This document shows, piece by piece, positions 18,003 to 26,595 of a stretch of DNA of 64,000 bases. The stretch lies in the NCBI GenBank assembly GCA_018114805.1, contig CP073042.1, forward strand, positions 5,563,501 to 5,627,500. The letters are read 5' to 3'. Below the pieces are notes generated by a model, which worked only from the letters and a program-made list of their open reading frames with translations, had not been told where the DNA came from and did no database searches. The translations under genes and the position numbers were made by a program. How positions within the stretch are numbered: position 1 is the stretch's first letter; every line of letters starts with the position of its first letter. The stretch is from Candidatus Streptomyces philanthi. GTDB lineage: Bacteria > Actinomycetota > Actinomycetes > Streptomycetales > Streptomycetaceae.

Positions 18003-18806
18003 TTACTCCCAGCGGAAGAGGCGGCCCGCCGCGCCCAGGCCGAGCACGGCCCAGGCGGCCAGCACGCCCAGGTCCGACCAGGGCACCCTGGCGCCGTCCC
18101 GCAGCACGTCCCGCAGCCCGTCGGAGAGCGCGGCGACCGGCAGCAGGTGCAGCACCGCCTCGACGCCGCCGGGGAACTTCGACAGCGGCACGATGACGCC
18201 GCCACCGAAGAGGAGCAGCAGGAAGACCAGGTTGGCCGCGGCCAGCGTGACCTCGGCCTTGAGCGTGCCGGCCATCAGCAGCCCGAGCCCAGAGAAGGCG
18301 GCGGTGCCGAGCAGGAGCAGCAGGGCCACGGTGGCCGGGTTGCCGTGTGGCGACCAGCCGAGCGCGAGGGCGACCGCCGTCAGCAGCGCGATCTGGAGCA
18401 CCTCGGTCACCAGCACCGCGCACGTCTTGGCGGTCATCAGCCCCCAGCGCGGCAGCGGTGAGGCGCCGAGCCGCTTGAGCACCCCGTAGCGCCGCTCGAA
18501 GCCGGTCGCGATGGCCTGTCCGGTGAACGCCGTGGAGAGCACCGCCAGCGCCAGCACCCCGGGCGCCAGGAAGTCCACGGCGTCGCCGTCGCCGGTGTCC
18601 ACGACGTCCACGCTGCTGAACAGCGTCAGCAACAGGGTCGGGATGACGATGATGAGCAGCAGTTGCTCGCCGTTGCGTAGCAGCAGCCGGGTCTCCAGGG
18701 CGGCCTGCGCGCGGATCATCCGCCCGAGCGGCGCAGCCCCGGGACGCGGCGCAAAGGTGCCGGGCCCGCCGTCGGGCTCCGTGGTCTCAGCGGTCTCGGC
18801 CCTCAC
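18003..18806 (-). CDS. ABC-2 type transporter permease
   Basis: 267-residue permease with six membrane helices in the ABC-2 arrangement: LLLIIVIPTLLLTLF, LAPGVLALAVLSTAFTGQAI, ATGFERRYGVLKRLGASPLPR (typical cytoplasmic coupling loop), then four more helices. GTG at 18806 overlaps the ATPase stop by 4 nt (GTGA), so the two are coupled. DrrB/CcmB-like exporter; substrate unknown. In actinobacteria this pair is commonly found between ctaA and sufR, so a housekeeping role linked to haem or Fe-S metabolism is possible (inference). Confidence 0.9.
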   Translation of the reverse strand: MRAETAETTEPDGGPGTFAPRPGAAPLGRMIRAQAALETRLLLRNGEQLLLIIVIPTLLLTLFSSVDVVDTGDGDAVDFLAPGVLALAVLSTAFTGQAIATGFERRYGVLKRLGASPLPRWGLMTAKTCAVLVTEVLQIALLTAVALALGWSPHGNPATVALLLLLGTAAFSGLGLLMAGTLKAEVTLAAANLVFLLLLFGGGVIVPLSKFPGGVEAVLHLLPVAALSDGLRDVLRDGARVPWSDLGVLAAWAVLGLGAAGRLFRWE

Positions 18807-19669
18807 GCGCGCAGCTCCTTGCCGGTCAGCTCTAGGAAAACGTCCTCCAGGGTGTGCCGCTCCACCGAGAGCCGGTCGGGCAGCACCCCGTGCTGGGCGC
18901 ACCAGGAGGTCACGGTGGCCAGCAACTGCGGCGTGACGTTCCCGGTGACGCGGTACGAGCCCGGGGCGAGCTCGACGGCCGTGCACTCTGCCGGCAGCGC
19001 TGTGAGCAGCGAGGCCACGTCGAGCCCGGGGCGGCCCGAGAAGCGCAGCGAGTTCTCCGCGCCGCCCCGGCACAGCTCCTCCGGGCTGCCGGAGGCGATC
19101 ACCTTGCCCGCCTCCACGATGTGCACCCGGTCGGCGAGTTGCTCGGCCTCGTCCATGTGGTGCGTGGTGAGGATGACGCTGACGCCGTCCGCGCGCAGCT
19201 CCCCCACCAGGTCCCAGGTGGCGCGCCTGGCCTGCGGGTCGAGGCCGGCGGTCGGCTCGTCCAGGAAGACCAGTTCGGGACGGCCGACGACGGCCATGGC
19301 CAGGGCCAGCCGCTGCTGCTGGCCGCCGGAGAGCCGGCGGTAGACCGTGCGCCCGCAGCTCCCCAGGCCCAGCCGCTCGATGAGCGCGTCCACGTCGACG
19401 GGGTGCGCGTGCAGGGACGCGGTGTGCCGGAGCATCTCGGCGCCCCGGGCACCGGGGTAGACGCCACCCGACTGGAGCATCACGCCCACGCGCGGGCGCA
19501 GCCTGGCCGCGTCGGCCCACGGATCGAGGCCGAGCACGCGCACGCTGCCCGCGTCCGGTCGGCGGTAGCCCTCGCAGGTCTCGATGGTGGTGGTCTTGCC
19601 GGCGCCGTTCGGGCCGAGCACGGCGGTGACACTGCCGTGCGCGACGGACAGCGTGAGGCCGTCCACCAC
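18803..19669 (-). CDS. ABC transporter ATP-binding protein (start possibly frameshifted)
   Basis: ATPase of the exporter with the permease that follows. Walker A GPNGAGKTTT, Q-loop VMLQSGGVYP, signature LSGGQQQRLALAM, Walker B LVFLDEPTAGLDP and the H-loop LTTHHMDEAEQL are intact. The only in-frame ATG/GTG is GTG 19669, which begins inside the first beta strand (VVDGLTLSV) and drops the A-loop tyrosine: upstream codons read VVGLVKRYGTKT in frame but have no start. An ATG at 19782 would be in frame if one more base were present in the C-tracts (G8 on the plus strand at 19763-19770). The true start is therefore uncertain. Confidence 0.88.
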   Translation of the reverse strand: MVDGLTLSVAHGSVTAVLGPNGAGKTTTIETCEGYRRPDAGSVRVLGLDPWADAARLRPRVGVMLQSGGVYPGARGAEMLRHTASLHAHPVDVDALIERLGLGSCGRTVYRRLSGGQQQRLALAMAVVGRPELVFLDEPTAGLDPQARRATWDLVGELRADGVSVILTTHHMDEAEQLADRVHIVEAGKVIASGSPEELCRGGAENSLRFSGRPGLDVASLLTALPAECTAVELAPGSYRVTGNVTPQLLATVTSWCAQHGVLPDRLSVERHTLEDVFLELTGKELRA

Positions 19670-19782
19670 GGTCTTCGTCCCGTACCGCTTGACTAGGCCG
19701 ACGACCTCGACCGCCGGCGCCTCCCCGGTGACGTCCCCCGGTGCGGGACCGGGGAGGGGGGTGGGGGGGGCTCGTCTCTCAT

Positions 19783-20206
19783 GGGCGGAAGTCTACGAAG
19801 CTCCCGGGGCCCGCCGGCCGGCGGGCCCGCGCCGGGGCCGGCGGCGCGCCGGGCCGACGGGCGGGCGGCGGATGGCTGGTTTGCGGGCTCGCCTTCGGGC
19901 GCGCGGGTCGTTCCGGCCCGTCGCGTCCGCGCGCCGGTCCGGCCCACGCGCCCCGGCGCGCGAGGCGGCTCCGGGCGATGCGGGTGACCGCCCGCCGTGC
20001 GCTCGTCCGCGCAGGTCAGGATCTACGGGCGGGGAGAGGGGCGGCTACCTGGGGCCGTACCCGCGCGACCTGCGGAGCGAGCCCGTGCAGCCACCCCGAC
20101 GTGATCGTTTACGCAGGTCAACTTAGGTCTCCCTAAGTGACGCACCCACCGAGGTCGCCTGGGGAGCGGGTTGTATCGGCCTCGGGAATTACGCAACAAT
20201 GACGTT
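19783..20206 (+). promoter_or_regulatory. ABC exporter-sufR intergenic region
   Basis: About 424 nt without a supported gene. The left part to 20090 is extremely GC-rich, with several self-complementary blocks such as CCCGCCGGCCGGCGGGC. The right part is AT-richer and holds the sufR promoter. I see TTGTAT (20171-20176) and AACAAT (20195-20200) 18 nt apart as a possible -35/-10. These would start transcription at or within a few nt of the GTG. Confidence 0.5.
20121..20138 (+). promoter_or_regulatory. 18-bp dyad upstream of sufR
   Basis: ACTTAGG-TCTC-CCTAAGT, a perfect dyad of 7-bp arms 69 nt upstream of sufR. The TTAGG/CCTAA half-sites resemble those of DtxR/IdeR-family iron boxes, but the 4-nt spacing is shorter than the classical 19-bp site. 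It may be an iron- or redox-regulator site for the SUF operon; the regulator is not identified. Confidence 0.4.
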
Positions 20207-20207
20207 G
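20194..20207 (+). promoter_or_regulatory. Probable SufR operator
   Basis: CAAC-AATGAC-GTTG. As I recall, the Streptomyces avermitilis SufR operator was defined as CAAC-N6-GTTG. Here it overlaps the putative -10 and its last base is the first base of the sufR GTG. Bound SufR would block transcription directly, consistent with autorepression by the [4Fe-4S] form. Confidence 0.75.
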
Positions 20208-20980
20208 TGAAATACGCGAGCGACAACCAGGGTGCCGCGGCCAAGCCGGCCGCGGCGACTGGCGTGCCTCCCGTATCCACCCACGATGACCTGCGCGGGA
20301 CCCGTAACCGGGTGGCGCGCTCCATTCTCGACCACGGCCCGTCGACGGCGGCGGCGGTCGCCGAGCGGCTCGGACTCACCCAGGCCGCGGTCCGCCGCCA
20401 CCTGGACACCCTGGTGACCGAGGGCATCGTCGAACCCCGCGAGCAGCGGGTGTACGGCGCGCGCGGTCGCGGCCGGCCGGCCAAGGTCTTCGCCTTGACC
20501 GACTGCGGCCGGGACGCCTTCGACCAGGCGTACGACAAACTGGCGGCCGACGCGCTGCGCTGGATCGCGCAGTCGGCCGGCGGTGGCGTGATGGGCGAGG
20601 CCGCGGTGGCGGCGTTCGCCCGCGCGCGGCTGGCCGCGCAGGCCGCGGGATACCGGGAGGCGGTCGAGGCCGCTGCTCCGGAGTCCCGTACCGAGGCCCT
20701 GGCCAAGGCATTGACCGCCGACGGGTACGCTGCTACGGCGCGCAGCGCGCCCAACCCCCAGCAGGGTGAACAGCTCTGCCAGCACCACTGTCCGGTTGCG
20801 CATGTCGCCGAGCAGTTCCCGCAGCTCTGTGAGGCGGAGACCGAGGTCTTCTCCCACCTGCTCGGGACCCATGTGCAACGTCTGGCCACCATCGCCCACG
20901 GCGACGGGGTGTGCACGACGTTCATCCCCAAGAAGACCACCACAGCATCCGCAAGCACGTCCGGGAGGAAACCCGCATGA
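20207..20980 (+). CDS. sufR: SufR, Fe-S cluster-sensing repressor of the SUF operon
   Basis: 257-residue transcription factor. N-terminal winged helix (about residues 28-95: RNRVARSILDHGPSTAAAVAERL..AAVRRHLDTLV..GRGRPAKVFALT). The C-terminal half has cysteines 191, 195, 208 and 236 (CQHHC, LCEAE, VCTTF), the ligand set expected for a redox-sensitive cluster. GTG at 20207 has no ribosome-binding site and lies within the operator, which suggests a leaderless transcript. The stop overlaps the sufB ATG by 4 nt. Holo-SufR represses the operon; loss of the cluster derepresses it (family knowledge). Confidence 0.92.
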   Translation: MKYASDNQGAAAKPAAATGVPPVSTHDDLRGTRNRVARSILDHGPSTAAAVAERLGLTQAAVRRHLDTLVTEGIVEPREQRVYGARGRGRPAKVFALTDCGRDAFDQAYDKLAADALRWIAQSAGGGVMGEAAVAAFARARLAAQAAGYREAVEAAAPESRTEALAKALTADGYAATARSAPNPQQGEQLCQHHCPVAHVAEQFPQLCEAETEVFSHLLGTHVQRLATIAHGDGVCTTFIPKKTTTASASTSGRKPA

Positions 20981-22398
20981 CTCTCCCCACGGAGACTGCT
21001 CACCCCGAGCTCGAGGGCCTGGGCACGTACGAATACGGCTGGGCCGACTCCGACGTCGCCGGTGCCGGTGCCAAGCGCGGCCTCTCGGAAGAGGTCGTGC
21101 GTGACATCTCGGACAAGAAGTCCGAGCCTGACTGGATGCTGAAGCTCCGGCTCAAGGGCCTGAAGCTGTTCGGCAAGAAGCCGATGCCGACGTGGGGCTC
21201 GGACCTGTCGGGCATCGACTTCGACAACATCAAGTACTTCGTGCGCTCCACCGAGAAGCAGGCCGCGAGCTGGGAGGACCTGCCGGAGGACATCAAGAAC
21301 ACCTACGACAGGCTGGGCATCCCGGAGGCGGAGAAGCAGCGCCTGGTCGCCGGTGTCGCCGCGCAGTACGAGTCGGAGGTCGTCTACCACCAGATCCGTG
21401 AGGACCTGGAGGAGCAGGGCGTGCTGTTCCTGGACACCGACACGGCGCTCAAGGAGCACCCGGAGATCTTCCAGGAGTACTTTGGCACCGTGATCCCGGC
21501 CGGCGACAACAAGTTCGCCGCGCTGAACACGGCCGTCTGGTCCGGTGGCTCGTTCATCTACGTCCCGCCGGGCGTCCACGTCGACATCCCGCTCCAGGCC
21601 TACTTCCGTATCAACACGGAGAACATGGGCCAGTTCGAGCGGACGCTGATCATCGTCGACGAGAACGCCTACGTGCACTACGTCGAGGGCTGCACCGCCC
21701 CGATCTACTCCTCGGACTCGCTGCACAGCGCCGTCGTGGAGATCATCGTCAAGAAGGGCGGCCGGTGCCGCTACACGACGATCCAGAACTGGTCGAACAA
21801 CGTCTACAACCTGGTCACCAAGCGCGCCGTGGCCTACGAGGGCGCGACCATGGAGTGGGTCGACGGCAACATCGGCTCCAAGGTCACCATGAAGTACCCG
21901 GCCGTCTACCTGATGGGCGAGCACGCCAAGGGCGAGACGCTGTCCATCGCCTTCTCGGGCTCGGGCCAGCACCAGGACGCGGGCGCCAAGATGGTGCACA
22001 TGGCGCCGAACACCTCCTCGAACATCGTCTCCAAGTCGGTGGCCCGGGGCGGCGGTCGCACCTCCTACCGCGGCCTGATCGAGATCGGCGAGGGCGCGCA
22101 CGGCTCGAAGTCGAACGTGCTCTGTGACGCGCTGCTCGTGGACACCATCTCGCGCTCGGACACCTACCCGTACGTGGACGTCCGCGAGGACGACGTGTCG
22201 ATGGGCCACGAGGCGACGGTCTCCAAGGTCAGCGACGACCAGCTCTTCTACCTGATGAGCCGGGGACTGTCCGAGGACGAGGCGATGGCCATGATCGTCC
22301 GTGGCTTCGTCGAGCCGATCGCCCGCGAGCTGCCTATGGAGTATGCGCTGGAGCTCAACCGGCTGATCGAGCTGCAGATGGAGGGCGCGGTCGGTTGA
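20977..22398 (+). CDS. sufB: SufB, Fe-S scaffold subunit
   Basis: Subunit of the SufBC2D scaffold on which Fe-S clusters are built in the cytosol. 473 residues, normal for SufB. The beta-helix core includes NTAVWSGGSFIYVPPGVHVD, FERTLIIVDENAYVHYVEGC, MKYPAVYLMGEHAKGE and the C-terminal GHEATVSKVSDDQLFYLMSRGLSEDEA. The cysteine in VEGCTAP and a histidine pair in the C-terminal domain are conserved assembly residues. ATG coupled to sufR by a 4-nt overlap; GGGAGGAA is 8 nt upstream. No intein, unlike the mycobacterial SufB. Confidence 0.97.
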   Translation: MTLPTETAHPELEGLGTYEYGWADSDVAGAGAKRGLSEEVVRDISDKKSEPDWMLKLRLKGLKLFGKKPMPTWGSDLSGIDFDNIKYFVRSTEKQAASWEDLPEDIKNTYDRLGIPEAEKQRLVAGVAAQYESEVVYHQIREDLEEQGVLFLDTDTALKEHPEIFQEYFGTVIPAGDNKFAALNTAVWSGGSFIYVPPGVHVDIPLQAYFRINTENMGQFERTLIIVDENAYVHYVEGCTAPIYSSDSLHSAVVEIIVKKGGRCRYTTIQNWSNNVYNLVTKRAVAYEGATMEWVDGNIGSKVTMKYPAVYLMGEHAKGETLSIAFSGSGQHQDAGAKMVHMAPNTSSNIVSKSVARGGGRTSYRGLIEIGEGAHGSKSNVLCDALLVDTISRSDTYPYVDVREDDVSMGHEATVSKVSDDQLFYLMSRGLSEDEAMAMIVRGFVEPIARELPMEYALELNRLIELQMEGAVG

Positions 22399-22464
22399 CG
22401 CCGACCCGCGCACCACTGGAGCAGCACCTGTTTTCTGACGCAGAGAGAGAGCACCACGACAGCC

Positions 22465-23643
22465 ATGGCTGAGAACACTCCCGCCGGCAGCACCACCGAC
22501 GGCGCCATTCAGGTCGGGGGGCCGCAGCAGCCCATCGACGCCCGGGTCAGCGCCCCCGCCTCGTATGACGTGGCGGACTTCCCGGTGCCGCACGGCCGCG
22601 AGGAGGAGTGGCGGTTCACGCCGCTGCAGCGCCTGCGGGGCCTGCACGACGGCACCGCCGAGGCCAAGGGCGGGCTGCGGATCGAGGTGAGCGCCCCCGA
22701 GGGCGTCACCGTCGAGACCGTGGACCGCGAGGACCCGCGGCTCGGCCGGGCCGGCAAGCCGGTGGACCGCGTCGCCGCGCAGGCGTACAGCTCGTTCGAG
22801 AAGGCTTCCGTGATCTCCGTGCCCAAGGACACGGTGCTCACCGAGCCGGTGCGGATCGCCGTGCACGGCGAGGGCGGCGTGGCCTTCGGCCACCAGGTCG
22901 TCGAGGTCGGCAGCTTCGCCGAGGCGCTGGTCGTCGTCGACCACACCGGCGACGCGACGCTCGCGGCCAACATCGAGTACGTGATCGGCGACGGCGCCAA
23001 GCTCACCGTCGTCTCCGTGCAGGACTGGGACGACGAGGCCGTGCACGTCGCGCAGCACACCGCGCTGGTGGGCCGCGACGCCACGTTCAAGTCCGTCATC
23101 GTCACCTTCGGCGGCGACCTGGTCCGACTGCACCCGCGGGTGATCTACGGCGGTCCCGGTGGCGAGGCCGAGCTGTACGGCCTGTACTTCACCGACGACG
23201 GCCAGCACCAGGAGCACCGGCTGTTCGTGGACCACGACACCCCGCACTGCCGGAGCAACGTGGTCTACAAGGGCGCGCTGCAGGGTCAGGACGCGCACGC
23301 GGTGTGGATCGGCGACGTACTCATCCGGGCCGCCGCCGAGGGCACCGACACCTACGAGCTGAACCGGAACCTCGTGCTCACCGACGGTGCGCGCGTGGAC
23401 TCGGTGCCGAACCTGGAGATCGAGACCGGCGAGATCGTCGGCGCCGGGCACGCCTCGGCCACCGGCCGGTTCGACGACGAGCAGCTCTTCTACCTGATGG
23501 CGCGCGGCATCACCGCCGAGGAGGCCCGCCGCCTGGTCGTCCGCGGCTTCTTCGCCGAGCTGGTCCAGCAGATCGGCATCCCCGACATCGAGGGCCGCCT
23601 GCTCGGCAAGATCGAGGCGGAACTGGAGGCGTCCGTCGGATGA
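22465..23643 (+). CDS. sufD: SufD, Fe-S scaffold subunit
   Basis: SufB paralogue that forms the SufBC2D complex and is needed for iron entry. 392 residues. Begins with a variable polar region, then PVPHGREEEWRFTPL (common SufD N-terminal motif), and ends with TGRFDDEQLFYLMARGITAEEARRLVVRGFF, shared with SufB. ATG at 22465, 66 nt after sufB with GAGAGAG upstream. Stop overlaps the next start by 4 nt. Confidence 0.95.
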   Translation: MAENTPAGSTTDGAIQVGGPQQPIDARVSAPASYDVADFPVPHGREEEWRFTPLQRLRGLHDGTAEAKGGLRIEVSAPEGVTVETVDREDPRLGRAGKPVDRVAAQAYSSFEKASVISVPKDTVLTEPVRIAVHGEGGVAFGHQVVEVGSFAEALVVVDHTGDATLAANIEYVIGDGAKLTVVSVQDWDDEAVHVAQHTALVGRDATFKSVIVTFGGDLVRLHPRVIYGGPGGEAELYGLYFTDDGQHQEHRLFVDHDTPHCRSNVVYKGALQGQDAHAVWIGDVLIRAAAEGTDTYELNRNLVLTDGARVDSVPNLEIETGEIVGAGHASATGRFDDEQLFYLMARGITAEEARRLVVRGFFAELVQQIGIPDIEGRLLGKIEAELEASVG

Positions 23644-23975
23644 GCGCCCCGTTCGTACGGGCTTGCGCGCTGAGTGAGCTCGAAGAGGACACCCCCAAGC
23701 GCGTCGAGCTGGACGGCGTGCCCGTCTCGATCGTCCGCACCGAGGGTGAGGTGTTCGCGATCAACGACATCTGCTCGCACGCGGACGTCTCGCTGTCCGA
23801 GGGCGAGGTGGAGGACTGCTCCATCGAGTGCTGGCTGCACGGGTCGAGCTTCGACCTGCGCACCGGCAAGCCGTCCGGGCTGCCCGCGACGCGCCCCGTA
23901 CCCGTATACCCCGTCAAGATCGAAGGGGACGGCCCAGACGCTTCTGTGCTCGTCTCCGTCACCCAGGAGTCCTGA
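23640..23975 (+). CDS. Rieske-type [2Fe-2S] ferredoxin of the SUF operon
   Basis: 111-residue soluble Rieske-fold protein of the non-haem-oxygenase ferredoxin type. Cluster ligands are visible as CSH near residue 46 and CWLHG near residue 65. Common between sufD and sufC in actinobacteria, where it may carry electrons for cluster assembly (role inferred, not proven). ATG overlaps the sufD stop (ATGA). The gene starts at the conserved MSAPFVRACALSELEE. Confidence 0.92.
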   Translation: MSAPFVRACALSELEEDTPKRVELDGVPVSIVRTEGEVFAINDICSHADVSLSEGEVEDCSIECWLHGSSFDLRTGKPSGLPATRPVPVYPVKIEGDGPDASVLVSVTQES

Positions 23976-23982
23976 GGCACCC

Positions 23983-24747
23983 ATGGCAACGCTTGAGATC
24001 CACGACCTGCACGTCTCCGTCGAGGCCGAGAACGGCCCCCGGGAGATCCTGCGCGGCGTCGACCTGACCGTGAAGCAGGGCGAGACGCACGCGATCATGG
24101 GCCCGAACGGCTCCGGCAAGTCCACCCTCGCGTACTCGCTCGCGGGGCACTCGAAGTACACCGTCACCGGCGGCACCGTCACCCTCGACGGCGAGGACGT
24201 CCTGGAGATGTCTGTCGACGAGCGCGCGCGGGCCGGCATCTTCCTCGCCATGCAGTACCCGGTCGAGGTGCCCGGCGTCTCCGTCTCCAACTTCCTGCGC
24301 ACCTCCGCCACCGCCGTGCGCGGCGAGGCCCCCAAGCTGCGGCTGTGGGTCAAGGAGGTCAAGGAGGCCATGGAGCGGCTCTCCATCGACCCCGCGTTCG
24401 CCGAGCGCAACGTCAACGAGGGCTTCTCCGGCGGCGAGAAGAAGCGCCACGAGATCCTTCAGCTCGAACTGCTCAAGCCCAAGATCGCGATCCTCGACGA
24501 GACCGACTCGGGCCTGGACGTCGACGCCCTGCGCGTCGTGTCCGAGGGTGTGAACCGGGTGCGTGAGAGCGGCGAGGTCGGCACCCTGCTGATCACGCAT
24601 TACACCCGCATCCTGCGCTACATCAAGCCCGACTTCGTGCACGTCTTCGCGCAGGGCCGGATCGCCGAGTCCGGCGGCGCGGAGCTGGCCGACAAGCTGG
24701 AGAACGAGGGCTACGAGGCGTACGTGAAGGGCGGCGCGCACTCGTGA
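23983..24747 (+). CDS. sufC: SufC, Fe-S assembly ATPase
   Basis: ABC-type ATPase that drives conformational change of SufBC2D. 254 residues. Walker A GPNGSGKSTLAYSLAG, the SufC-typical LAMQYPVEVPGVS, signature FSGGEKKRHEILQ, Walker B KIAILDETDSGLDVDAL (the SufC-type DETDSGLD rather than DEPT) and ITHYTRIL. ATG 7 nt after the ferredoxin stop. Followed by a 115-nt gap with a hairpin before sufS. Confidence 0.97.
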   Translation: MATLEIHDLHVSVEAENGPREILRGVDLTVKQGETHAIMGPNGSGKSTLAYSLAGHSKYTVTGGTVTLDGEDVLEMSVDERARAGIFLAMQYPVEVPGVSVSNFLRTSATAVRGEAPKLRLWVKEVKEAMERLSIDPAFAERNVNEGFSGGEKKRHEILQLELLKPKIAILDETDSGLDVDALRVVSEGVNRVRESGEVGTLLITHYTRILRYIKPDFVHVFAQGRIAESGGAELADKLENEGYEAYVKGGAHS

Positions 24748-24800
24748 CCCCCGCACGCGAGGCCATCGGCCCGCGGAAGATCCACGACCCGCGGGCCGTG

Positions 24801-24824
24801 CCTCCTCGCCCATCCGCGAGGAGG
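24801..24824 (+). terminator. Hairpin between sufC and sufS
   Basis: CCTCCTCGC-CCATCC-GCGAGGAGG, a perfect 9-bp stem flanked by GC-rich repeats (CCCGCGGGCC on both sides). It sits inside the operon in the only sizeable gap, so it may be a partial terminator or a processing/stability element that changes sufS-U-T levels relative to sufB-D-C. Confidence 0.5.
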
Positions 24825-24862
24825 GGCCCCGCGGGCCACGCGACGACCGAAAGAGGAGGGGC

Positions 24863-26117
24863 GTGACACCGCTGCCGGGCCTCCTCGACACCGAGGCGAT
24901 CCGCAAGGACTTTCCCGTCCTGGACCGTGTGGTCCACGACTGCAAGAGGCTCGTCTACCTGGACAACGCGGCGACCTCGCAGAAGCCGCGCCAGATGCTC
25001 GACGCCCTCAACGCGTACTGCGAGCGGCACAACTCCAACGTCCACCGCGGCGTGCACGTGCTTGCCGAGGAGGCCACGGCGCTCTACGAGGGCGCCCGTG
25101 ACAAGGTCGCTGCCTTCATCAACGCGCCCAGCCGCGACGAGGTGATCTTCACCAAGAACGCCTCCGAGTCGCTGAACCTTGTGGCGAACATGCTCGGCTG
25201 GGCCGACGAGCCGTACCGCGTGGACCACGAGACCGAGATCGTCATCACGGAGATCGAGCACCACTCCAACATCGTGCCGTGGCAGTTGCTCTCGCAGCGC
25301 ACCGGGGCGAAGCTGAAGTGGTTCGGACTTACCGACGAAGGCCGGCTCGACCTGTCCAACCTCGAAGAGATCATCACGCCCAAGACGAAGATCGTCTCGT
25401 TCGTGCTGGTCTCCAACATCCTGGGCACCGTCAACCCGGTCGAGGCCATCGTGCGCCGCGCCCAGGAGGCCGGCGCGCTGGTGCTGATCGACGCCTCGCA
25501 GGCGGCCCCGCACATGGTGCTCGACGTGCAGGCGCTGCAGGCCGACTTCGTCGCCTTCACCGGTCACAAGATGTGTGCCCCGACCAGCATCGGCCTCCTG
25601 TGGGGCCGCCAGGAACTCCTTGAGGACCTGCCGCCCTTCCTCGGCGGCGGCGAGATGATCGAAACCGTCTCGATGCACTCCTCGACGTACGCCCCGGCTC
25701 CGCACAAGTTCGAGGCGGTCACCCCGCCGATCGCCCAGGCCGTGGGCCTCGGCGCGGCCGTGGACTACCTCTCGGCGATCGGCATGGAGCGCATAGAGGC
25801 GCACGAGCACGCGATCACCGAGTACGCGGTGCGCCGCTTCCAGGAGGTCCCCGACCTGCGCATCATCGGCCCGACCACGGCCGAGGACCGGGGCGCGGCG
25901 ATCTCCTTCACGCTCGGCGACATCCACCCGCACGACGTGGGGCAGGTACTGGACGGGCAGGGCATCGCGGTGCGCTGGACACCACTGCGCGCGCCCAGTC
26001 TGCCTGCGGTACGGAATTCCAGCGACCACGCGAGCGTCGTTCTATCTGTACTCCACGCCGGCTGAGGTCGATGCCCTGGTCGAGGGGCTGGAGCACGTAC
26101 GGAACTTCTTCGGGTAG
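24863..26117 (+). pseudogene. sufS: SufS cysteine desulphurase, frameshifted before the catalytic cysteine
   Basis: PLP enzyme that takes sulphur from cysteine for the SufBCD scaffold. GTG start; residues 1-371 are typical of group II desulphurases: YLDNAATSQKPRQ, NVHRGVHVLAEEAT, EHHSNIVPW and the PLP lysine in FTGHKMCAPTS (Lys236). At about 25976 the frame breaks: CGC-TGG-ACA reads on to an unrelated end at 26065, whereas the frame from 25977 continues as GHHCARPVCLRYGIPATTRA with the active-site cysteine (codon 25986-25988) and ends VRNFF-G at 26117. Two bases appear to be missing. Everything else is conserved, so a sequencing error is likely; if real, the main Fe-S sulphur donor is lost. 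Confidence 0.93.
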
Positions 26118-26130
26118 GGGCTGCTGACTC

Positions 26131-26595
26131 GTGAAGCTTGATTCGATGTACCAGGACGTCATCCTGGACCACTACAAGCACCCGCACGGCCGGGGGCTGC
26201 GCGATGGCGACGCCGAAGTGCACCACGTCAACCCGACCTGCGGGGACGAGATCACGCTCCGCGTGCGGCTGGACGCTGACACCATCGCCGACGTGTCGTA
26301 CGAGGGGCAGGGCTGCTCCATCAGTCAGGCGAGCGCCTCGGTGCTCAACGAGCTGCTGGTGGGGAAGGAACTCACTGAGGCCAGCAAGGTCCAGGAGACG
26401 TTCCTTGAGCTGATGCAGTCCAAGGGCAAGATCGAGCCGGACGACGCGATGGAAGAGATCCTGGAGGACGCCGTGGCGTTCGCGGGCGTCTCGAAGTACC
26501 CGGCACGCGTGAAGTGTGCGCTGCTGAGCTGGATGGCCTGGAAGGACGCCACGGCCCAGGCACTGGGCGAGGGCACCGGGAGGAAGACCGCATGA
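26131..26595 (+). CDS. sufU: SufU, zinc-dependent sulphur transferase/scaffold
   Basis: 154 residues of the SufU (IscU-like) family; accepts persulphide sulphur from SufS for SufBCD. The three ligand cysteines are in NPTCGDEI, GQGCSISQAS and RVKCALLSW, and the SufU-type insertion between the second and third is present. GTG at 26131 gives MKLDSMYQDVILDHYKHP, the family start, 13 nt after the restored sufS stop. Its stop overlaps the next start by 4 nt. Confidence 0.95.
   Translation: MKLDSMYQDVILDHYKHPHGRGLRDGDAEVHHVNPTCGDEITLRVRLDADTIADVSYEGQGCSISQASASVLNELLVGKELTEASKVQETFLELMQSKGKIEPDDAMEEILEDAVAFAGVSKYPARVKCALLSWMAWKDATAQALGEGTGRKTA

Noticed and set aside
19693..20136. Small open frames in the GC-rich region before sufR
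   Set aside because: Arg/Pro/Gly-rich shadow products with no conserved pattern and no ribosome-binding site.
20121..20138. Classical DtxR/IdeR iron box at the sufR dyad
   Set aside because: Half-sites look similar but the spacer is 4 nt rather than the 9 nt of the 19-bp consensus, so it is reported only as an unassigned dyad.
25970..25990. Programmed ribosomal frameshift in sufS
   Set aside because: No slippery heptamer or stimulatory hairpin is seen at the junction, and desulphurases are not known to use one.
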